From Oscillospiraceae bacterium (GTDB taxonomy: Bacteria > Bacillota > Clostridia > Oscillospirales > SIG519): a stretch of 64,000 nucleotides of DNA. The notes beneath the pieces are model-generated. The model made no database searches. It was given only the letters and a program-made list of their open reading frames with translations, and was not told the DNA's origin. Each line of letters begins with the position of its first letter. The first letter of the stretch is position 1. The stretch lies in NCBI GenBank assembly GCA_015067255.1, contig SVMS01000003.1:1-64000 (forward strand), written 5' to 3'. The position numbers were made by a program, and so were the translations under genes. Below are positions 47,162 to 55,029 of the stretch, in pieces.

Positions 47162-48334
47162 TCAGTTATTTATAAAACTGTTAAGCTCTTGTTTATAAAG
47201 CCTGTAATCAAAAAACTGTTCTGCTGTTTTTCTTGCATTGTCATACATTTGTTGACGCTCAGCAAAAGACATTTTTAACGCCTTTCTCAAAGCCTCGCAA
47301 ACAGACTCTGCCCGACAGCTTTCTACAATTAAAGCGTTTTTGCCATTCTGAAGATATCTGCCTAAATCGCTTGTAAGATTACATATTACAGGTGTACCTG
47401 TCGCCAAACTTTCAGGCACCTTGGTAGGAAATCCGGCCTGCGCATACCTTAAATGTACAGGACGTATCAAAATCGTAAAATCAGCTTTTGCTAAATATTT
47501 CAAAACCTCTTGATGCGACATTCTGGGTAAAAACTGCAAAACCTCTCCTAATTCTTCTACCTCTTTTTCAGAAACCTGCGCATCCTGTGCTATACGTTGG
47601 GGAGTTGCACCGATAACACGAAGAGTAATTTTTTCTTTTTCCTGCGGATTAAGCATTTTTAAAGCATAAATAATTTCTCGGAAATAATCCTTTTTTCCCG
47701 GAGCGCCCGCATAAACAATTTCAATTTTATCCTCATTTGTGTCCTTTTCAAAGCTTATTGCCTGAGTATCACATATAGCAGGGATATACATACATCTATT
47801 TTTACATTTCAAAAAATACGATTCTAAATAACGGCTTATGGCAATAATTCCGGCATTTTCAGGAAGCAGCTTTCTCATCCATTTTTCACGTTTACAATAA
47901 GCAAGCTTGCTGTATAACGACGGATAAAACTGTTCTTTTGAATACCATTCAACGCAATCATGCATCAAAACAAAGCCATATTTTTTTTGAAGCTTTATAA
48001 GCTTTTTTAAAACTGACGTAGGAGTGTAATAGACAAGAACAATATCGGGCTTTTTCTCTTTTATATTTTTGATAATTTTTTTCTTGAAGTAAATATAATA
48101 ATCAATCAGCTTTGTTATTTTGCCCTGCTTTTGCGTACATAAAGAAGTAAAGGGCAAAGCTTCATTTAAAGAATTCTCGTTTTTTTGACCTCTGCTGTAA
48201 ATGTCAACAGTATTGCCCATTTCAATCAATGCCTTTGCAATCATATGCATACGTACAGACATTGCATCGCTGTTGGGATATTTGGTTTCCGTAATATACA
48301 TAACTTTTTTTGAACAAAGCTGAAAATCGTTCAT
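47162..48334 (-). CDS. Glycosyltransferase family 4
   Basis: A 390-residue GT-B glycosyltransferase with an N-terminal acceptor half (PDIVLVYYTPTSVLKKLI, MHDCVEWYS) and a donor half with AGFPTKVPESLATGTPVI. It overlaps the TviC-like gene stop by one base. It adds one sugar of the repeat unit; the donor is unknown. Confidence 0.87.
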   Translation of the reverse strand: MNDFQLCSKKVMYITETKYPNSDAMSVRMHMIAKALIEMGNTVDIYSRGQKNENSLNEALPFTSLCTQKQGKITKLIDYYIYFKKKIIKNIKEKKPDIVLVYYTPTSVLKKLIKLQKKYGFVLMHDCVEWYSKEQFYPSLYSKLAYCKREKWMRKLLPENAGIIAISRYLESYFLKCKNRCMYIPAICDTQAISFEKDTNEDKIEIVYAGAPGKKDYFREIIYALKMLNPQEKEKITLRVIGATPQRIAQDAQVSEKEVEELGEVLQFLPRMSHQEVLKYLAKADFTILIRPVHLRYAQAGFPTKVPESLATGTPVICNLTSDLGRYLQNGKNALIVESCRAESVCEALRKALKMSFAERQQMYDNARKTAEQFFDYRLYKQELNSFINN

Positions 48335-49308
48335 TATAAATTCTCCCTATACCATTCGATAGCTTCGTTTAAGCCTTTTGCAAAATCGTATTCGGGCTTG
48401 TAGCCTAATAATCTTTCTGCCTTGGAAATATCTGCGTTACTGTGCTTGATATCTCCTTTTCGCTCAGGCGCAAATTTTGGCTCAATGTTTACTCCCAGAG
48501 TCTTTGTCAGAGAATAGTAAATATCAATCAGATATTCTCTTCCGCCGTAGGCAATATTGTAAGCCTGTCCTGCCGCCTCACTGCTTGCAAGGCAAGCCTT
48601 TAAGTTGGCTTCGATGACATTGTCAATATAAGTAAAATCCCTTGATTGCTTGCCGTCGCCATTTATTGTGGGCGTTTCGCCGTTCATAAGCTGTTTTATA
48701 AACTTAGGGATAACCGCCGCATATGCACCGTCGGGATTTTGACGGCGTCCGAACACGTTAAAATAACGAAGGCCGTAAGTATCAAGGTTATAGTGCAAAG
48801 TATACTGCCTTCCCCATTCCTCATCGCACTGCTTTGTAAGCGCATAGGGGGAAAGTAAATTGCCCTCTCTGCCCTCTGTCTTAGGTAGGTTGGGCTCATC
48901 TCCGTAAACTGAAGAGCTTGATGCGTATACAAATTTTTTGACCTTGTTCTGACGGCTTGCTTCCATCATATTGAGAGTGCCCATAATATTATTGGCACAG
49001 TAAAAAAGAGGCATTTCTATAGAACGGGGAACACTGCCCCACGCCGCCTGATTTAAAACGAAAGCCACACCCTCTGTCGCTTTAAGACAGGTGTCAAAAT
49101 CCTTTATGTCCCCTTTTATAAATTCATAGTTAGGATTATCTATAAATAAATCAACGTTTTCCTGTTTTCCCGTAGATAAATCATCAAGACAACGCACTCT
49201 ATATCCCATATTGAGTATTGCCTCGCAGAGATTGGAGCCTATAAAGCCTGCTCCGCCTGTTACAAGAAAAAGTGAATTTTCAGGAAATTTCAAATGCTTA
49301 AAGCCCAT
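48334..49308 (-). CDS. UDP-GlcNAc/UDP-GlcNAcA 4-epimerase, WbpP/TviC type
   Basis: A 324-residue extended short-chain dehydrogenase with [20 protein letters not shown], catalytic SPYALTK and the WbpP/TviC block RYFNVFGRRQNPDGAYAAVI. TviC-like enzymes epimerise UDP-GlcNAcA to UDP-GalNAcA, so it pairs with the dehydrogenase gene just upstream. The start at 49308 has GGAGG upstream and is 2 nt after the dehydrogenase stop; an in-frame start at 49329 would overlap that gene. Confidence 0.9.
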   Translation of the reverse strand: MGFKHLKFPENSLFLVTGGAGFIGSNLCEAILNMGYRVRCLDDLSTGKQENVDLFIDNPNYEFIKGDIKDFDTCLKATEGVAFVLNQAAWGSVPRSIEMPLFYCANNIMGTLNMMEASRQNKVKKFVYASSSSVYGDEPNLPKTEGREGNLLSPYALTKQCDEEWGRQYTLHYNLDTYGLRYFNVFGRRQNPDGAYAAVIPKFIKQLMNGETPTINGDGKQSRDFTYIDNVIEANLKACLASSEAAGQAYNIAYGGREYLIDIYYSLTKTLGVNIEPKFAPERKGDIKHSNADISKAERLLGYKPEYDFAKGLNEAIEWYRENL

Positions 49309-49310
49309 TT

Positions 49311-50624
49311 TTACAGCCTCCAGTAACAATAGCCCTCGTTTTCATACTGCTCACGTTCAAGTAAGCCCTTGATATCCGACAGCACCTTAGGCGCTCCTTT
49401 TTTGAACATCTTATCAAAATCTTCAATTGACAAAGCTTTAAAGCAATCGTGAGCAACGGCTAAAACAACGGCGTCCATATCTTTAATCTCCGAAATGTCA
49501 ACAAAGTCAATTCCGTAGTGCTGTTTTGCTTCCAAAGCATCGGCTGTAGGATCTGCAATAACAGGGGTAATGGCGTATTCCTCAAGCTCTTTTACAATAT
49601 CTATAATTTTCGTGTTTCTTGTGTCGGGACAGTTTTCCTTAAAGGTAAAGCCTAAAATTGCAACCCTTGCATTCTTTATGGTTACAGAGCTTTTTACCAT
49701 ATTTTTTACAAGACATTCGGCAACGTATTTTCCCATATCGTCATTTATTCTTCTGCCCGAAAGAATAATCTGGCTGTGATATCCCATTTGCTCCGCCTTG
49801 TATGTAAGGTAATAGGGATCTACTCCGATACAGTGCCCGCCTACAAGACCGGGATAAAAATTAAGAAAGTTCCATTTTGTGCCTGCCGCTTCAAGCACTG
49901 ATTTTGTATCTATTCCCATTTTATTGAAGATTATGGAAAGCTCGTTCATAAAAGCAATATTTATGTCGCGCTGACTGTTTTCTATAACCTTTGCCGCTTC
50001 GGCAACCTTGATACTCTCAGCTCTGTGAACGCCTGCCTCAACTACAAGCTCGTACACCTTGGCAACCTCTTCAAGAGTTTCCTCGTCCATACCCGAAACG
50101 ATTTTTGTTATTGTTTCAAGACGGTGTACCTTGTCCCCTGGATTGATGCGCTCGGGAGAATAGCCTATTTTAAAATCGACACCGCATTTTAAGCCCGACT
50201 CTTTTTCAAGAATGGGTACACAAACCTCTTCCGTTACACCGGGATATACGGTGGACTCAAATACAACAATAGAGCCTTTAGTAAGATTTCGTCCTAAAAT
50301 TCTGCTTGCGCTTTCAACAGGGGTTAAGTCGGGGGTATGGTCGGCATTTACAGGGGTAGGAACTGCCACAATATGAAACTTAGCTTCCTTAAGCTTTGTT
50401 TCATCGGAGGTGAAAAATACCGTAGTATTTTTAATAACCTCATCTCCAACCTCTTTTGTAGGGTCTATTCCCGATTTATAAAGCTCAATCTTTGAAGCGT
50501 TAAGGTCAAAGCCTATAACCTCTGCTTTTTTAGCAAAGGCAACAGCTATGGGCATTCCTACATAGCCAAGGCCTACAAGAGATATTTTTTCCTGTCTGTT
50601 TGCAATTTTATCATACAGTGCCAT
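49311..50624 (-). CDS. UDP-GlcNAc/UDP-GalNAc 6-dehydrogenase, TviB/WbpO type
   Basis: A 437-residue UDP-sugar dehydrogenase with VGLGYVGMPIAVAF (17-30), the catalytic C265 in VGGHCIGVDP and ESTVYPGVTEE. It resembles TviB/WbpO, which oxidise UDP-HexNAc to the uronic acid. The adjacent TviC-like epimerase suggests a UDP-GalNAcA branch like that for Vi antigen. It overlaps the upstream acetyltransferase by 14 nt, so expression is coupled. Confidence 0.9.
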   Translation of the reverse strand: MALYDKIANRQEKISLVGLGYVGMPIAVAFAKKAEVIGFDLNASKIELYKSGIDPTKEVGDEVIKNTTVFFTSDETKLKEAKFHIVAVPTPVNADHTPDLTPVESASRILGRNLTKGSIVVFESTVYPGVTEEVCVPILEKESGLKCGVDFKIGYSPERINPGDKVHRLETITKIVSGMDEETLEEVAKVYELVVEAGVHRAESIKVAEAAKVIENSQRDINIAFMNELSIIFNKMGIDTKSVLEAAGTKWNFLNFYPGLVGGHCIGVDPYYLTYKAEQMGYHSQIILSGRRINDDMGKYVAECLVKNMVKSSVTIKNARVAILGFTFKENCPDTRNTKIIDIVKELEEYAITPVIADPTADALEAKQHYGIDFVDISEIKDMDAVVLAVAHDCFKALSIEDFDKMFKKGAPKVLSDIKGLLEREQYENEGYCYWRL

Positions 50625-51168
50625 GTAAATCTTCTCCCAACATTTCTAAATGTCTTTTTAAATCTTCCTCGCTGAAACGATTTTTAATAACCTTAGCAGG
50701 AACTCCGCCCACAATGGAATACGCAGGCACATCCTTTGTAACAACAGCACCTGCCGCAACAACTGCGCCTTTTCCTATTTTAACGCCTCTTAAAACAGTT
50801 ACATTTGCGCCTATCCAGTTATCGCCCTCAAATACAATATCTCTGTCATCCTCAGGACGTTTCTCCGAATCTGTTACACTGCTCATATATCTTCCCACTA
50901 TATCGGTGCGGTGTCCCCCTGTTATAACAGTTACCTTAGGTCCGAACATAACGTGGTCTCCGATATATATTTTTGCAAGAGTACACATAAAAAGAGCCTG
51001 TTCGCCTATGGAAACATCGTTTCCTATATGCAGATTTTTCTCACCGTACAGGCTGATATTCCGTCCCAATTTAACATTTGATCCGTGAGAGCCTATTGCC
51101 GCAAGCTTTATTTTAGAAACTATAAGCTTGTTCCATGCACGCTGAAAAAATCTTATAATCTTATACAT
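50611..51168 (-). CDS. Hexapeptide-repeat acetyltransferase
   Basis: A 185-residue beta-helix acetyltransferase with repeats over about 30-165 (GNDVSIGEQALFM, GAVVTKDVPAYSIVGGVPAK), a histidine in TGGHRTD at the active-site position, and a short amphipathic N-terminus. It probably acetylates the uronic-acid branch or a side group, as Vi antigen is heavily O-acetylated, but that is inference. It overlaps the dehydrogenase gene by 14 nt. Confidence 0.88.
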   Translation of the reverse strand: MYKIIRFFQRAWNKLIVSKIKLAAIGSHGSNVKLGRNISLYGEKNLHIGNDVSIGEQALFMCTLAKIYIGDHVMFGPKVTVITGGHRTDIVGRYMSSVTDSEKRPEDDRDIVFEGDNWIGANVTVLRGVKIGKGAVVAAGAVVTKDVPAYSIVGGVPAKVIKNRFSEEDLKRHLEMLGEDLHGTV

Positions 51169-51187
51169 ATCAAGGCCCCTTTTTGAT

Positions 51188-52276
51188 TTATTTACTCCAC
51201 TCTTCTCTATATCTTTGCATAACTATATCCAAGGAATAGCTTTCCTCAAGCTTTTTTCTTGCCTCTTGTCCCAAGCTTTCTCTTAGCTCTTTATCGTTTA
51301 TAAGCTTTTCAAGAGCTTTTTCTATATCCTCTTGGTTTTTGTTTCTGATTAAAATTCCGCAGTCCTTTATAATATCGGGAATAGCGCCCACATCAGTAGC
51401 AATAATAGGCTTTTTATGCGCCATAGCCTCAAGCACAACATTGGGAAAGCCCTCTGTATGACTTGGGAGAATAAATATTCCTGCACCCTTTAAAAGCTCC
51501 ATAGCTTCGTCGTGGGATTTTTCGCCCTCAAAAATAACCTTTGACGTTGAAAAATTATCTTCCAAGTGTTTTTTATACTCCTCCGAATAAGGACCTACTA
51601 TTCTAAGACACCAATCGGGATTTTTTTTGCTTACCTTTTCAAAGGCGGGTAAAAGCTCTTCCATTCCCTTTGTTTTTATTACCCAGCCGATATACACAAT
51701 CTCTTTGTTTTGAGAAATATTTTCAAGGCTGACAGTATCTAAATTAAAGGGATTGGGAATATTGCATACGTTAACGTAGGGTAAAAATTCCTGTATTGCC
51801 TTTTGAGTGGTAGTGTCAATAGCAATAACACAGTCTGCAAGCTTTAGGGCAACCCTCATAAGCTTCCATTCGGTTGTATTTGCCTTGGCAATTTCGGGAA
51901 TTCTTCCAAATCTGATATGGTATATGCTTCTGACGTTTTTCTTTTTGCAAGCCTTGAGCATTAATATATCTCTTATAATTGCAAGCTGTCCGCTGGTGGT
52001 TATATGCACCGCATCTAATTTTTGCTCCTTTATAGCCTTTAAAAGCTCTTTACGCTTTTTAAGCATCATAAGGCCCTGCGTTACCACTCTGTCCCATAAG
52101 CTTCTTCCGTCTAACCCTCTGCTGACGGGAGCTGTGTTGATATGCACAAATTCAACGCTGTCATCATTTTTAACGTAATTATCAAGCATTAGCACCCAGT
52201 TTCCTATTCCCCCATAGGGCGGAGGTACAGGCGCTACCATAGCAATTTTTAAGCCTTTATTCAAAGTTTCTTCCAT
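51188..52276 (-). CDS. Glycosyltransferase family 4
   Basis: A 362-residue GT-B enzyme with the acceptor-domain PPPYGGIGNWV loop near the start, HITTSGQLA, and donor motif FILPSHTEGFPNVVLEAMAHKKPI with the E-X7-E pair. It is one of the best matches to the GT4 fold here. The sugar is unknown. It lies 6 nt after the acyltransferase gene. Confidence 0.92.
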   Translation of the reverse strand: MEETLNKGLKIAMVAPVPPPYGGIGNWVLMLDNYVKNDDSVEFVHINTAPVSRGLDGRSLWDRVVTQGLMMLKKRKELLKAIKEQKLDAVHITTSGQLAIIRDILMLKACKKKNVRSIYHIRFGRIPEIAKANTTEWKLMRVALKLADCVIAIDTTTQKAIQEFLPYVNVCNIPNPFNLDTVSLENISQNKEIVYIGWVIKTKGMEELLPAFEKVSKKNPDWCLRIVGPYSEEYKKHLEDNFSTSKVIFEGEKSHDEAMELLKGAGIFILPSHTEGFPNVVLEAMAHKKPIIATDVGAIPDIIKDCGILIRNKNQEDIEKALEKLINDKELRESLGQEARKKLEESYSLDIVMQRYREEWSK

Positions 52277-52282
52277 TAGCTA

Positions 52283-53272
52283 TCACATTCCTATTATTTT
52301 TGAAAGTATTTTTGTCCTGTCAATTTTATCAACAATTACAGCAATAATATAAGGCACCGCTGTTCCTAAGACAAAAAGCAAAAGATAAGCCGCAATCACA
52401 GGGAAATTAAGCTTTAAAAAAATTATGCCAAGAACATTCTGAAAAGGCAGAGAAAGAATGTATATGGGGAAAGTATATTTCCCGATTTTTTTACAAAAGC
52501 TCTCAGTATATTTTTCTAAACTCAAAGAAAGCGTCAGCATTGTTGCAAGGCACGCCGCTCTTAAAACAAGATACATCAATGCCGAAAATTTTGAGAAAAA
52601 CGCAAATGACAACAGAATATATAAGCTCCAGCCGACAACAGCAGTAATTGTACAGAATAACGGTTTTATTTTAAGCCTTGTATTTGTTGCAAAAAATGCG
52701 CCTGTCCAATACCACAGTAAATATTTCAGCACATCGTCAACACAAAAAAGCTTTGTTATATTGGGAATAAACTGAAGCGCAGTAAGAATTAAAAACACAA
52801 TACAGGTTAAAGCCTTACTTTTTAATGCTTTTTTCATAATGGGCAAAAATGCACCGATAATGGCAAGCGTCGGCAAAAACCAAAGATGCGGCAAAATACT
52901 GTTTCGGGGAGTTATAAGCTGCAACGCAATTTCAAGGGGATTAAGAGAAAAGGGAACGTTCTGGATTTTTGCTATAAAAAATTTCGGCAGCAGCATCAAA
53001 AGAGATACTGCAAAATAAGGAATAAGCAATCTTGAAAGACGGCGCTTGATATATTGCGCATATCCGTACTTTTCTATTTGCTTTGTAAAAATGGCAAGAA
53101 AACCGCTTGCCCACATAAAAGTTACCAAGCCTGCCGCCTGTAGAAAAGGAACTGATGCCGTAATAAAATACGGGATATTGTTTCCCTCAGGGGTTGAGTG
53201 GCTTAATACTATCAAAAGCATCGCAATTATCTGCGCAAAAGAAATGTAATTAATTCTTTGTGCCTTTTCCAC
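52283..53272 (-). CDS. Acyltransferase family 3 membrane protein
   Basis: A 329-residue protein with about ten membrane segments and the acyltransferase-3 start (NYISFAQIIAMLLIVLSHST), where the His in LSH is the usual catalytic residue. It likely moves an acetyl or other acyl group to the polysaccharide on the outer side of the membrane. It follows the deacetylase gene by 21 nt. Confidence 0.87.
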   Translation of the reverse strand: MEKAQRINYISFAQIIAMLLIVLSHSTPEGNNIPYFITASVPFLQAAGLVTFMWASGFLAIFTKQIEKYGYAQYIKRRLSRLLIPYFAVSLLMLLPKFFIAKIQNVPFSLNPLEIALQLITPRNSILPHLWFLPTLAIIGAFLPIMKKALKSKALTCIVFLILTALQFIPNITKLFCVDDVLKYLLWYWTGAFFATNTRLKIKPLFCTITAVVGWSLYILLSFAFFSKFSALMYLVLRAACLATMLTLSLSLEKYTESFCKKIGKYTFPIYILSLPFQNVLGIIFLKLNFPVIAAYLLLFVLGTAVPYIIAVIVDKIDRTKILSKIIGM

Positions 53273-53293
53273 CTTTTTTTCCTCGTTTATAAT

Positions 53294-54163
53294 TTATTTT
53301 AAAACAGCCTGTTTCTGAATACTTTGTTGTATATTTGCAAAGGTGTCAAACTCAAAACCGTTTTCCCTCAGCATTCCAATAAGCTCATCAATTCTTTTTT
53401 CAACCTTTTCCAAACCACGTCTTGCTCTGATATTTGATAAAAGATTGCTGTTGGGAACCTTTGGCATTGGAACCCTCGAAAGCTCAAAAGGATGAATGTA
53501 AAGTGCATAAGTCTGTGCCTGACTGATATATTTTTTCAAAAGGGGCTTCATAACGGTACTCCAGGGAAGAAGACGTATCCAGCCTCCGCCCGATACAGCA
53601 ATATCCTTGCCTAAAAGCTTCTGAGTGCTTAAAGCAAACTCTGTCATATTGTCCTTTATGTAAATACCCTTTATTTTCTGTTCAAAAGAGGATAAATCAA
53701 TTTCTCCGTAAAGAGGATGTCCCGTTACGTCCATTTTGCTGGAGCTGTACTTAAACCCAACCTCCTGCACAATCTGATAACGCTCATCGTCAATTCCATA
53801 GCAGGGAGCACGGTAGCCTATAACCTCTTTGCCTGTAATTTCTTCAAGCTCTGCCTTTGCCTGTGTAATTTCTTGTCTGAAAACCTCGGGAGATAAATCC
53901 AATGGTCTCATATGAGTTTTTCCGTGGCAGGCAATCTCGTGTCCGCAGGATACTGCATACTGAATTTTATCCTTAGCGCTCTGAGCCAACTCACTCAAAA
54001 CAAAAAAGGTTGTTTTTATATTATGGCTGTTAAGCAAATCAACATAATTGGTAAATCCGTCAAGCATTGAATAGGAGGTGTCTGCCTTGCCTAAAAAGTA
54101 ATAAAGGTGATACCAGTCCTCCACATCCATAGACAGCACCGCATATTTTTTATTTTCCTGCAT
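53294..54163 (-). CDS. Polysaccharide deacetylase (NodB fold)
   Basis: A 289-residue NodB-type deacetylase with the catalytic-base and metal region SMDVEDWYH (D13, E15, D16), and the metal histidines H80 and H84 in CHGKTH. The layout, with a C-terminal IHPFEL block, resembles the PEP-CTERM-locus deacetylase type. It has no signal peptide, so it may act on a lipid-linked intermediate inside. It is the first gene of the operon, 80 nt from the promoter at 54249. Confidence 0.9.
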   Translation of the reverse strand: MQENKKYAVLSMDVEDWYHLYYFLGKADTSYSMLDGFTNYVDLLNSHNIKTTFFVLSELAQSAKDKIQYAVSCGHEIACHGKTHMRPLDLSPEVFRQEITQAKAELEEITGKEVIGYRAPCYGIDDERYQIVQEVGFKYSSSKMDVTGHPLYGEIDLSSFEQKIKGIYIKDNMTEFALSTQKLLGKDIAVSGGGWIRLLPWSTVMKPLLKKYISQAQTYALYIHPFELSRVPMPKVPNSNLLSNIRARRGLEKVEKRIDELIGMLRENGFEFDTFANIQQSIQKQAVLK

Positions 54164-54248
54164 TCTTTCACATCCTTTTTAAAGAAAGTGTTAGGACAAA
54201 ATGTATAAATATATAATATATATAAATATATATAATAACTCATATTGC

Positions 54249-54277
54249 ATTTTACCATAAATAGCTCTATGTGTCAA
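54249..54277 (-). promoter_or_regulatory. Promoter of the 21-kb capsule/exopolysaccharide operon
   Basis: Minus-strand -35 TTGACA (54272-54277), 17-nt spacer, -10 TAAAAT (54249-54254). An AT-rich run (54200-54240) follows in the untranslated leader. It is the only clear promoter upstream of the deacetylase and would drive 18 genes down to 33439. Confidence 0.82.
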
Positions 54278-54295
54278 TGCTGTCTTTACCTTTAA

Positions 54296-54333
54296 AAAAA
54301 TCGGCTGAAAAACATTTTTTTCAGCCGATTTTT
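54296..54333 (-). terminator. Terminator overlapping the sfsA stop codon
   Basis: A perfect 17-bp stem AAAAATCGGCTGAAAAA with a short loop; its 5' arm includes the last two sense codons and the TGA of sfsA. The minus-strand product ends in GATTTTTTT. It separates sfsA from the capsule promoter. Confidence 0.9.
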
Positions 54334-54971
54334 ATCTCATTTTCTCTTATTTCACAGGTAAGACAAATAATCTCAACTCCTGCTTGGCAAGCTTCGAGCA
54401 AGGCATTGGCAAAGGCAGGGTCAGTTTCTTTATTTGCACGCACTTCAAATACGTTTTCCATCTGAATAGCAAAAATTATACACGCCTTATATCCCTCTTC
54501 AACGGCTTTTTTCAGCTCTTTAAGATGCTTCGTTCCTCTCAACGTAGGCGCATCGGGGAAATAGCCGATCCCGTCCTTTTCTAAAGTACAGCCTTTGACC
54601 TCTATAAGAGTCTTTTCGTCCCCTTTTTGACAGTAAAAATCAAGCCTTGAATTGCCGTAAAAATACTCAGGCTTAACTATGTCATAGCCTTGCTTTTCAA
54701 GCCATTCCTTAACTACGTAATTCGGCGCCTGACTGTCGATATTTACAAGGCCTAAACCTTTTTTATATACCGCAATTAAATCGTATTTTGTCTTACGGCT
54801 TTGGTTGTCGGATTTGCTTAAAATAACCTCACAGCCATCAATCAAAAGTTCCTTGCAGCGCCCTGTATTTTTAACGTGTACTGTCTCAATTTTACCGTCA
54901 ATTTCTATCTTTGCAATAAACCTGTTAGGCCTCTCTTTGAATATTCCTTTTTTAATGTTTTTGTATATCAT
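54321..54971 (-). CDS. sfsA: Sugar fermentation stimulation protein SfsA homologue
   Basis: A 216-residue SfsA family protein with RFIAKIEIDGKIETVHVKNTGRC (residues 16-38) and EVKGCTLEKDGIGYFPDAPT, both diagnostic. It was first seen as a DNA-binding factor in E. coli maltose metabolism; the domain also resembles nucleases, so its role is not settled. The start ATG follows AGGGA. It lies just beyond the ligand-controlled ligase gene and its hairpin. Confidence 0.93.
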   Translation of the reverse strand: MIYKNIKKGIFKERPNRFIAKIEIDGKIETVHVKNTGRCKELLIDGCEVILSKSDNQSRKTKYDLIAVYKKGLGLVNIDSQAPNYVVKEWLEKQGYDIVKPEYFYGNSRLDFYCQKGDEKTLIEVKGCTLEKDGIGYFPDAPTLRGTKHLKELKKAVEEGYKACIIFAIQMENVFEVRANKETDPAFANALLEACQAGVEIICLTCEIRENEIKIG

Positions 54972-54991
54972 AGCTTATTCCCTGCATTGTC

Positions 54992-55023
54992 AAAGCCCAA
55001 GCTATAATAACAGCTTGGGCTTT
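54992..55023 (-). terminator. Terminator after the XRE-cupin-ligase gene
   Basis: A 12-bp stem AAAGCCCAAGCT/AGCTTGGGCTTT with an 8-nt loop, six nt beyond the stop. On the minus strand the following T-run is short (GCTTTGAC), so read-through into sfsA is possible. Confidence 0.6.
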
Positions 55024-55029
55024 TCCTTG

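Noticed and set aside
54195-54240. AT-dinucleotide run as a possible second -10 or origin-like AT region
   Set aside because: It has no paired -35 or DnaA boxes and lies in the untranslated leader of the capsule operon.
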